DNA from: Nematostella vectensis
Taxonomy: Eukaryota > Cnidaria > Anthozoa > Actiniaria > Edwardsiidae
Direction: 5' to 3'
Assembly (NCBI RefSeq): GCF_932526225.1
Contig: NC_064037.1
Span: forward strand, 13,839,703 to 13,903,702
DNA: 64,000 nt
The notes below the pieces were generated by a model. It saw only the letters and a list, made by a program, of their open reading frames with translations, was not told where the DNA came from and did no database searches. Shown here in pieces: positions 59,801-64,000 of this stretch; the stretch's first letter is position 1; each line of letters starts with the position of its first letter. The position numbers and the translations under genes were made by a program.

Positions 59801-62800
59801 CTCCAAAGAGTGGACAGAACCAAGAACCAAACTGAATAGACTGTGCTGTACATGTTTCTAAGTGATCATTTAGCTAGTAAGAATTCAACACAATGAGAAA
59901 CTTGGCAAGTTATCAGGCAAGAAAAACCTTATTTAACTAAACATGATTTTGGTGTGAATGCAGCATCAGACGCGCTAGCGGTGGCTTATATATGCAGCTA
60001 GGCGCTTCAGTGGTTTTTACCCATGCTTACATGCGGGCTTCTCGCGTAGTCGCAAAACCGGTTGACAAAAACCTTTTGTCAAACGACTGTATGCAAATAG
60101 CACTTTACAGTAGTAAATAGTACTTTGTGAGGACGGTGGTAAAAACGATACAGGGAAACTGAACTGTATATGCTTCATGGCTTGATGGCATATAGACGAC
60201 AACCCCAACCTAACCCAAGGGTTAGGGATAAGGGAAGGATAAGTGTTGAGGTTGTCGTCTATATGGCATTCAGCCACGAAGCACATACCTACTTTATTGG
60301 AGTGAAAGGAAGCGTTGTAGAAATAAATATTTTTATGGTTCAAGATTTGCCTTTTGAAAAAAAGATTGGTTTCACTGACCTCGCGAACATAAACCATTCT
60401 TTCCCATTGCGAAGAGCTAAGAAGCGAAGCAACACGACGATAAAATAAGAATGATGTTAATCACATCAACAAGAACATTAATTGCTGACTTGTTTTTTTT
60501 TCTCTTTTTCTTCAGGCTCATTCCTCCCACCAACAAGTACAGCTCTACCATGATGTCCCTCTCCCAGCTCGTCGGCGTATCTGTAGTCAACACAACAGGT
60601 CAGTTAAAGGACGTGATGCACACGCTGAAACACGCTACAACCGTGTCAATACACGTACCACACACGTGAATACAATGTAAATTCGCAAAGTAATAAACTT
60701 GACACACCCATGAATATGACAATTCTAAGAAAGCATCCATTTCCATCGTCTGATTTGGGAAAGCGGTTGCGATATTTTTTAATTGAATTGGTAAATGAAG
60801 TATAAAACGTTGTTATGGTTTTTTCGAGATTTGATCTTCTAATAAGACAAGTTTGGCTTACTGGGGCTTTTCAATTACACTTGTCGCACACGTCCACTTA
60901 TGCACATACCTCATGAAAGCAACGAACCACCAGGTGTATGCCGCTTTGTTAAATACACGTACTACACATTTTCGCGTATAGCCGCATGGCTACCTACATG
61001 TTTGGTGCCCCGGTGGTACACACGGAAAACAAAGTGCACCCAATGCATGGCTACGAACTCGATAACCCAGACAGATTTGGATTTTTGGTAAGGTACAACT
61101 ATATGCTATTTTCCAACAGCTGTTCCACGTGCTATCGCCCGCTATCCTTTAGACCAGCAGTCATCAGGACGCGACACAAGCGGCAATAGCAAACCAGCCG
61201 CAATGTTTAATGACGTCACGACTGTCGGAGGTCCGCCCGGGATGCGTGGAGCCACGGGCTTAAAAGGAAACGCACAAAGTTTTATCAAACTCACAAATAA
61301 CGGCAACCTGGACACTAAAAGGTGAGAGTTTAACCCCTCAGCTCCATGTGACTTAGTATAAGTATCTTATTATGTAAATAAACAGGTAGGGGACAAGATA
61401 AAATAATGTTTATTTTTTAATCGACAAAAAATAACCTTTCTAACCCTCCTAGATATTTTTTTGTCGTCTTATCCTAAGAGATTTTGTCATGGCCTGGGTA
61501 AGACATGAAATCCAATCCCGTTTACTCAACTTCAAGCTGATAATATCCCATGAATCCATCCTATCCTTTAATGTTCGTTCACCTGATTGATTTTTGTCGA
61601 ACATGGCGGCCAACCCCTTCTATCTGGTCAAATATCCCTCACATCCATCCTCCCCTAAAAGGTTTTATCTGACAGATCTTCGTCTATCCTGGTCTGGGTG
61701 AAACATGGCGGCCAAATGGGTCCGATCCTGGGATACCAGGGCGTGGCTAACAAGGTGCACCTGTGGCTGGGAGAGAAGGGGGAGTTCCTTGTCCGTTTCA
61801 CTGAGCGCACCGGGGGTTTGTCACCCGCGCAGACAAGCGTAACCACCCCTCCTGATGCCTGGCACCACGTGGCCGCCGTCTACGACTACTCCACGGGTAA
61901 GTATTTGTGGAAATAGATACGAGAAGGTAACGAATACATCACGTATAAGTATCGATTTCTTCTACTAGATACGAAAAGGTAACGGCTAAACCACGGCTAA
62001 GTATCGATTTGTGCTAATAGATAGTAAACAGCAAATTGGTATTTGCTCTTATTAATGACCACCCTTATTCCTTAACAGGTATGGCCAAGCTTTGGGTGAA
62101 CGGTGCCGTCGGAGCCTCGGCTGATGTTGGCATCAAGGAGCTGGCCACAAACTCGGACGAAGTTTACATGGGCGCACAGCCGGACGTGGCCGAATACTTT
62201 AAAGGCGCCGTCGCGTGCTTACAGTTGTTCGATGAAGCACTAAACGGGAAGCAGATAGAGGCGCTGAAAACCGCTTGTCAGCCAGGTAAAGTACAGTGGG
62301 CTCGTGCGCTTTCTTAACCCATTGACTCCTTGACCGGCCTGTACCGGCCGTGAAAAGTACCCATAAGCCAAGCACCGATACTAAATCCTGCGATAAAAGA
62401 TTTGCTTTGGCTTATTCATTCCTCAAAACTCGGTGATTTTCGTATGATATAAGGGTTACTGGGTTACTAATGAAAGTTTGTTTTTACCTTTTTTTAAAGC
62501 TCAAATCTTTTCAAAGAAATTGCACCTTTCATATCAAACAATCCACCACAATCTCTCTCTATTTTCATCCCCCTCAAGCGTACACTCCCAATACTCTTCA
62601 CCACACCTTACACCCTACTCCCCCACTATAACACACCAGCTCACACCCCTGCTTTATCTTTTCACCACCCTTAACCACTGCTCATCCACCTTTCTATTAC
62701 ATTCTATTACTACCCCCACTCTTTTCACCACTATATTACCCCCTACACCCACCTCTCAATCACGATCACCATAAAGTCTATACTGTCAACTCAATCACCA

Positions 62801-63891
62801 TACTCTCCACACTATTAACATAGCCACTCCTCTCCATCACCCTTCGACACTACCATGCACGCACAACAGCCATACTCTTACACCTTTTTAGGCCCCTGCG
62901 TCGTGGTACGAATACCCGATTCAACTCAAAATATTTTAGCATTTTTAAAAGCTCTCATCTTTTCGACACAATTCCAGTAGCCATCAGCATGTCTATGCTT
63001 TGACACTGATCTCGATGGGTTTCTAGGATCTGACATTGGGATATCTAGCGGTAAGACGTTAATAGCACGCGCTGGCGAAAATGAAGGCAATGCTGAGGTG
63101 ATGGGTAAGACCGCGGACGAGTTGAAGGAAAAGGCTACCAAGGCCGCACAAAACGCGACAGAGAGCAAAACAAAGGCGTTGAAACTGGAAGAGGACATTA
63201 GGAATGCTCTTAACAAGACCCGAGGTAAGTGATGAGTGATATCACTCCACCAGGCACTGCATAATTAATTCTAATTAATCATGATCATTGTCGTTATTTT
63301 TAAATAGCATTAATCTTTGCTCCCGCACAATACCGAGTGACTCAAAGAATCCATTTCCATCGGCTTATTCAAGCAAGTAACTGAGAAACTTTCAATCAAA
63401 TATCATTAATAAAGTATCAGACTTCAATCTTGGATGGTTATTTTGAAGTTGTCTTGCGAATAAACCTGTATTTTCCACTGTAAAAAATAACAAAGGAGCG
63501 GTTAATCGACATTCTTTAATATCAATGCGACATTCCAGAAATTGTCGACATGGCCGCTCGAGTGGCGAACACGCTCAAGTCTGGTACGGCAAACCAGAGC
63601 ATGCTGCTAGAAGAAGCCGAAAAGATCTTGAAAGAGTTACAAAACCGAGACTTCAGCGCGCTGAACGATACTGTAAACATGGAGATGAAGACCATCCGGG
63701 GTATGCAGAGCCTTGCTACCATGCTTCTAAACGAGAGCCTGGGGCTAATGGATCAAGCAAAGCGAGCCCGCGAGATGCTGGAGATGCTTCGCGGTACCTT
63801 TAGCGGTCTGCTTCAAAAGAGCGTGGACATTCTGGGTGATGCCATGATGGCGGATAAGTGGAATAACAAAAGCCGAATGTATGATTCGCAG
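29315..63891 (+). CDS. Laminin alpha chain, alpha-3/5 type, C-terminal part off the right edge
   Basis: Thirty-nine exons join in one frame to 2565 codons (7695 bases) and continue past the window. Exons: 29315-29683, 30818-31051, 31319-31384, 31740-31844, 32614-32833, 33883-34092, 34312-34446, 34828-34965, 35378-35515, 36475-36612, 37457-37803, 40013-40271, 40566-40665, 40972-41200, 41764-42048, 42818-43084, 46506-46666, 47565-47682, 48551-48757, 49154-49423, 50169-50347, 50935-51080, 52220-52557, 53157-53290, 54136-54295, 54862-54963, 55295-55381, 55696-55923, 56601-56727, 57248-57522, 57693-57926, 58366-58546, 59262-59538, 60516-60598, 61153-61321, 61676-61896, 62079-62285, 63027-63224, 63539-63891. 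Secreted basement-membrane subunit; alpha pairs with beta and gamma through the coiled coil. The [21 protein letters not shown] region is diagnostic of the alpha-3/5 group. Start chosen for a signal peptide ([19 protein letters not shown]). Confidence 0.93.
31890..32345. repeat. 89-bp tandem array, about 5 copies, laminin intron 4
   Basis: GGGTCATGTCCCTACTCTCC recurs at an 89-base spacing (about 31983, 32072, 32161, 32250), with a diverged first copy from about 31892. The array starts about 50 bases after the exon 4 donor and does not include it. Confidence 0.92.
32345..32466. mobile_element. Foldback element, GGCCGTAGC family (laminin intron 4)
   Basis: AGCAGTAGCAGGCCCTGAAA at the left, GCCCCACCCCTTGCT at the right. 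The inside (GGCACAATACAGAAACATTA; CACGCCCCTACTGGTCATTT) matches 24219-24387. It abuts the 89-bp array. Confidence 0.6.
33243..33785 (+). mobile_element. 5'-truncated non-LTR retrotransposon (LINE) 3' end
   Basis: An open frame from about 33251 to the stop at 33692-33694 reads [48 protein letters not shown] and [16 protein letters not shown], the typical last part of a LINE reverse-transcriptase ORF. A short 3' UTR with AATAAAA and a TATC-rich tail follows. Nearly all of the reverse transcriptase is missing. Lies in laminin intron 5, same strand as laminin. Confidence 0.8.
33883..40665 (+). CDS. Laminin alpha exons 6-13: N-terminal LE (domain V) repeats
   Basis: About ten LE modules of eight cysteines. 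Exon 6 is LE2 with the long loop ([30 protein letters not shown]). Exons 7 to 10 each carry exactly one LE module at phase 1-1 (135, 138, 138 and 138 bases), e.g. [11 protein letters not shown] and [13 protein letters not shown]. Exon 11 holds LE7 and LE8 plus half of LE9; exon 12 completes LE9 and adds LE10; exon 13 starts the next ([20 protein letters not shown]) and passes into the L4-like region. The one-exon-one-module phase 1-1 pattern explains how LE number can change by exon duplication. Confidence 0.9.
34102..34147. repeat. GAT-rich microsatellite directly after exon 6
   Basis: Imperfect (GAT)n begins about 10 bases after the exon 6 donor (34093). Confidence 0.9.
35604..35773. mobile_element. 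Foldback element with CAGGCGCG ends (laminin intron 9)
   Basis: CAGGCGCGTACTCAGG at the left, GCGCACCC..TTCGCGCCTG at the right, with a poly(G) run and TTGGCGGCAAAG inside. Related sequence (GGGTGCGCAAGGTGCGTGTGC; TTGGCGGCCAAAAAG) is seen near 25225-25280. Confidence 0.55.
35850..36322 (-). mobile_element. tRNA-derived SINE, minus strand
   Basis: In minus sense it begins CAGGGTGGCCTAGGTTGG (A-box-like, about 36300-36312) and reaches the B box GGTTCGAATCC (complement of 36261-36271) at normal tRNA spacing, so an RNA polymerase III promoter is visible. The body continues to about 35850; its 3' end is not certain. Lies in laminin intron 9, opposite to the gene. Confidence 0.7.
37790..39645 (+). 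repeat. 51-bp tandem array made from the laminin exon 11 donor junction
   Basis: Exon 11 ends TATTCAAACACT, then gtaagtata (donor 37804). The unit, about AATTATTCAAACACTGTAAA plus 31 more bases ending AGTAGCGCACAG, repeats about 25 times (37790-37960 and 38527-39645) around one transposon insertion. Each unit recreates exon end plus GT, mostly GTAAAT, sometimes GTAAGT. Unit length 51 is a multiple of three and the first copies stay open, adding 17 residues per unit ([15 protein letters not shown]). Confidence 0.93.
37961..38536. mobile_element. Non-autonomous CAGGG-ended element inside the 51-bp array
   Basis: Ends CAGGGCTTCTGGAATTAC and GTAATTCCAAAAGCCCTG are inverted repeats. Inside, CGCGTAATTT recurs many times. 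The array reads ..CACTGTAAG.. without it; the flanks ACTGTAG and TGTAAG suggest a 5-base duplication with one difference, like the 5-bp duplication of the hAT-like element at 18327. Confidence 0.75.
40972..50347 (+). CDS. Laminin alpha exons 14-21: alpha-3/5-specific L4-like region (domain IVb)
   Basis: Residues about 820-1391, encoded by eight exons (40972-41200, 41764-42048, 42818-43084, 46506-46666, 47565-47682, 48551-48757, 49154-49423, 50169-50347). Markers: [123 protein letters not shown] and [20 protein letters not shown]. The repeated GRY(H/A)..L pattern marks beta-sandwich modules as in human alpha-5. Introns 14, 16 and 20 each contain an array derived from the adjoining splice junction. 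Confidence 0.9.
41245..41350. repeat. Partial copy of the AAGCCGCATTGTC MITE interior
   Basis: CACATCCTCAAATAGACTTCC..CTTTTACAATTTTTAAATATTT..GTTAAAAAT matches the inside of 10323-10573 and 46697-46948, without either end. Confidence 0.55.
41515..41775 (+). repeat. Array of the laminin exon 15 acceptor junction, 4 copies of 62-65 bp
   Basis: The block TGTTATTACAG then AATACCCTCAAG occurs four times, with AG ending at 41571, 41633, 41698 and 41763. Only the last continues into exon 15 coding sequence (GTGAAGCTGGAC). Splicing to any earlier copy reaches a TAA within about 12 codons. Units also share CTCGAGGGTGTCC and AACGAGGTTCCAC and are nearly identical. Confidence 0.95.
43047..46450 (+). 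repeat. 56/59-bp array of the laminin exon 16 donor junction, about 50-55 copies
   Basis: Exon 16 ends GGACTTCAGTGCTATGGCC..GATAGCACACAG, then gtttgtac (donor 43085). The unit keeps about 38 exon bases plus GTTTGTACAAGGATTGGG and fills almost the whole intron. Two unit lengths alternate by a 3-base difference (CACACAG versus CACCACACAG). The last 250 bases are degraded. Copies nearly all keep GTTTGT, a weak donor. Nearly homogeneous copies indicate recent expansion. Confidence 0.95.
46697..46948. mobile_element. MITE, AAGCCGCATTGTCACCAG family, copy 2 (laminin intron 17)
   Basis: Left part TTTTACTTCCGGAGG, right end AAGTAAACTGGTGACAATGC then GGCTTAA; interior as in 10323-10573. It starts about 30 bases after the exon 17 donor. 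Confidence 0.8.
46991..47124. mobile_element. Palindromic MITE, AGGCTAAGTTCAAACG ends
   Basis: The two 45-base arms (AGGCTAAGTTCAAACGTCGT..GGGCCGTATTCAATGCAAA and its near-exact complement ending GTTTGAACTTAGCCT) leave only a short centre, so the copy is almost one hairpin. No coding capacity. Confidence 0.85.
48302..48519. mobile_element. Foldback element with AGGCCCGTACCCAGG ends (laminin intron 18)
   Basis: AGGCCCGTACCCAGG then a G18 run on the left; CCTTGGTACGGGCCT on the right. It ends about 30 bases before the exon 19 acceptor. Confidence 0.7.
49411..49990 (+). repeat. 21-bp array of the laminin exon 20 donor junction
   Basis: Exon 20 ends TTCGGCTTGGATC then gtaagttg (donor 49424). 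The unit GTAAGTTGTTCGGCTTGGATC repeats with variants for about 560 bases (roughly 25 copies). A second full donor stands at 49445, 21 bases (7 codons) downstream and in frame; later copies often lose the GT or carry stops. Confidence 0.92.
50935..53290 (+). CDS. Laminin alpha exons 22-24: middle LE repeats
   Basis: Exon 22 encodes one LE ([30 protein letters not shown]). Exon 23 encodes [15 protein letters not shown].., [16 protein letters not shown].. and the start of [15 protein letters not shown]..; exon 24 completes it ([18 protein letters not shown]) and begins [10 protein letters not shown] before the L4 domain interrupts. This matches the LE block between the two L4-type regions of alpha-5 chains. 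Confidence 0.9.
51096..51391. mobile_element. Long-arm foldback MITE (laminin intron 22)
   Basis: CTGTCGAATC at 51096 and GATTCGACAG ending 51391 are exact inverted ends; arms of about 100 bases also pair (TTTTCTGTTCCGTCAGTAAA with TTTACTGACGGAACAGAAAA). It begins 16 bases after the exon 22 donor. Confidence 0.85.
51595..52240 (+). repeat. About 75-bp array derived from the laminin exon 23 acceptor junction
   Basis: The real acceptor reads CCTATATCCCCTCAG then AGTGTCAGTGCGTGTTCTG. Upstream copies read CCTATGTCCCCTCTCATAGT then GTCAATGCGTGTCTTCTG, so both intron end and exon start are repeated. About eight copies, older ones (51600-51850) diverged, three in the middle nearly identical. Confidence 0.85.
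52890..53180 (+). repeat. About 50-bp array of the laminin exon 24 acceptor junction
   Basis: The real junction is TGTTTGTTTCCAG then GCTGGCGTGACTGGTATTCG. Four to five upstream units carry the same intron end followed by GCTGGCGTGACTGGTATATG or a close variant, joined by GTGTCACGTGACTGACCG. Several copies keep a usable CAG. Confidence 0.9.
53310..53525. repeat. Dispersed repeat family A, copy 3 (laminin intron 24)
   Basis: Begins AATCACGCCGCCATTTTATG 20 bases after the exon 24 donor and ends near GACATTCTTTAAAG. Best-preserved copy in the window. Confidence 0.8.
54136..55923 (+). CDS. Laminin alpha exons 25-28: L4 domain (IVa) and return to LE
   Basis: Exons 54136-54295, 54862-54963, 55295-55381 and 55696-55923. 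The L4 fold is shown by [63 protein letters not shown], and [19 protein letters not shown], each at the expected place. The last exon ends in [16 protein letters not shown], the half LE that resumes after an L4 insertion. All four introns inside are phase 0. Confidence 0.92.
56185..56435. repeat. 12-bp CCCCTGAAGGAC minisatellite (laminin intron 28)
   Basis: About 20 variants of CCCCCTGAAGGA with TTAAAGAGC and TTACCC interruptions. It does not include a splice junction. Just before it, CATCCTGTAGGA(C/T)AAGC..GTTTCGTAA occurs twice (about 56010 and 56163). Confidence 0.92.
56601..59538 (+). CDS. Laminin alpha exons 29-33: C-terminal LE (domain III) repeats and start of coiled coil
   Basis: Exon 29 completes one LE and starts the next ([20 protein letters not shown]). 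Exon 30: [27 protein letters not shown]. Exon 31: [23 protein letters not shown] and [13 protein letters not shown]. Exon 32: [19 protein letters not shown]. Exon 33: a short last LE ([36 protein letters not shown]), then [18 protein letters not shown], the cysteine pair and helix that open the laminin coiled coil, with N-glycosylation sequons NIT and NST. Confidence 0.9.
56712..57030 (+). repeat. 27-bp array of the laminin exon 29 donor junction
   Basis: Exon 29 ends GACAATACCGCAG then gtaaccc (donor 56728). Units such as AATACCACAGGTAACCCAAC and CATCACAGGTAACTCAAC recur about every 27 bases for some 300 bases, with drift. Several keep a CAG/GTAAC donor. Confidence 0.85.
58165..58305. repeat. 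Two-copy direct repeat in laminin intron 31
   Basis: TTATCAAATAAGGTAAGTAC through CTATCCTTATGTCCCAAAAAGG occurs twice in tandem, nearly identical. It includes an isolated GTAAGT but no exon-derived sequence. Confidence 0.85.
59605..60089. mobile_element. TA-flanked MITE with long inverted repeats (laminin intron 33)
   Basis: CAGTCGTTTGACAAAAGG at 59605 and CCTTTTGTCAAACGACTG ending 60089, each preceded or followed by TA (59603-59604, 60090-60091), the duplication of mariner/Tc1-like elements. Arms pair for about 125 bases (GGTAAAAACCACTGAAG with CTTCAGTGGTTTTTACC). Confidence 0.85.
60171..60284. mobile_element. Small foldback MITE, TGCTTCATGGC ends
   Basis: Left arm TGCTTCATGGC..ATATAGACGACAACC pairs with right arm GGTTGTCGTCTATAT..CGAAGCA. 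Centre contains CTAACCCAAGGGTTAGG. About 114 bases. Confidence 0.75.
60516..60598 (+). CDS. Laminin alpha exon 34: first coiled-coil segment
   Basis: Encodes [18 protein letters not shown] and VGVSVVNTT between exon 33 and the LamG-like block. Ends in phase 1. Leu/Met-rich with weak heptads. Confidence 0.85.
61153..62285 (+). CDS. Laminin alpha exons 35-37: inserted LamG-like (LamG3/concanavalin-type) domain
   Basis: Exons 61153-61321, 61676-61896 and 62079-62285 (597 bases, 199 codons, phase 1 at both ends) lie in frame between coiled-coil exons. The product has the classic LamG3 series: [14 protein letters not shown] (first strand), [72 protein letters not shown] and [19 protein letters not shown]. 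Such jelly-roll domains bind glycans or proteins. A Gly-x-y run of five triplets ([15 protein letters not shown]) precedes it. Laminins normally carry LG domains only after the coiled coil, so this position is unusual. Domain call is firm; role unknown. Confidence 0.9.
61890..62030 (+). repeat. Degenerate 3-unit repeat at the laminin exon 36 donor
   Basis: Exon 36 ends CTCCACGG then gtaagtat. Two further units in the intron read CATCACGTATAAGTATCGATT and ACCACGGCTAAGTATCGATT, each followed by AGATACGA(G/A)AAGGTAACG or AGATAG. Unit about 50 bp. Confidence 0.65.
62315..62400. repeat. Solo end of the CCCATTGACTCC repeat
   Basis: TTAACCCATTGACTCC then ACCGGCCTGTACCGGCCG, as at 25294. No opposite end nearby. 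It starts about 30 bases after the exon 37 donor. 62480-62830 is C/A/T-rich low-complexity sequence with nothing else recognisable. Confidence 0.6.
63027..63891 (+). CDS. Laminin alpha exons 38-39: coiled coil (domain II/I)
   Basis: Exons 63027-63224 and 63539-63891, the second ending in phase 0 at a GTTAGT donor. The product is Ala/Leu/Glu/Lys-rich with heptads: [78 protein letters not shown]. It forms the alpha strand of the alpha-beta-gamma trimer. The rest of the coiled coil and the five C-terminal LG domains are expected beyond the window. Confidence 0.88.
63315..63520. repeat. Dispersed repeat family A, copy 4, abutting exon 39 acceptor
   Basis: CTCCCGCACAATACCGAGTG through GACATTCTTTAA. 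It ends about 18 bases before the exon 39 AG, so the element has replaced or supplies most of the usual branch-point region. Confidence 0.75.
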
Positions 63892-64000
63892 GTTAGTGTT
63901 GGTGGGCAGTTTTATTTGATAGGGTATGTGTCGACTACTCTGTGTTGTTACTTTCGCTGTCGAAAAGCCCAAACATTAATTTATATTTACTTTGCTATTT

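Noticed and set aside
62478..62774. 98-codon ORF after laminin exon 37
   Set aside because: Low-complexity C/A/T-rich intron sequence; product is Ser/Pro/Thr/His-biased and unlike any known family.

Overview
The window is animal nuclear DNA: AT-rich, intron-dense, with consensus GT..AG introns and many short inverted-repeat transposons. Gene content (ataxin-2, FACT subunit SSRP1, a very large laminin alpha chain) and gene style point to an early-branching metazoan, most likely a sea anemone such as Nematostella. The species is an inference; nothing in the sequence proves it.

Layout. (1) About 1-8219, minus strand: the 5' two-thirds or so of an ataxin-2 homologue, 11 exons traced (Lsm and LsmAD domains); its 3' part lies off the left edge. 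(2) 9417-10256, plus strand: a single-exon NNMT/PNMT/INMT-family methyltransferase, head-to-head with ataxin-2. (3) 12316-28668, minus strand: complete SSRP1, 18 exons, 740 codons, tail-to-tail with the methyltransferase. Its intron 9 carries an apparently intact hAT-like transposon with an 802-codon transposase. (4) 29315-63891 and beyond, plus strand: a laminin alpha chain of the alpha-3/5 type, head-to-head with SSRP1. I traced 39 exons giving 2565 codons in one unbroken frame; the coiled coil and the C-terminal LG domains continue off the right edge. All exon coordinates were read by hand from splice consensus, frame continuity and family similarity.

The genes are unrelated housekeeping or extracellular-matrix genes and not a pathway: ataxin-2 acts in RNA metabolism, SSRP1 in nucleosome handling, the methyltransferase on small molecules, laminin in basement membrane.

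Two things stand out. First, the laminin chain has an extra LamG-like (concanavalin-type) domain in the first part of its coiled-coil region, encoded by a symmetric phase 1-1 block of three exons (61153-62285) that could be skipped without breaking the frame. Second, most minisatellites in the laminin introns are tandem copies of a splice junction itself: the last bases of an exon plus its 5' splice site, or a 3' splice site plus the first bases of the exon. I count eight such arrays in laminin and one in SSRP1. I do not know of a described mechanism for this pattern.
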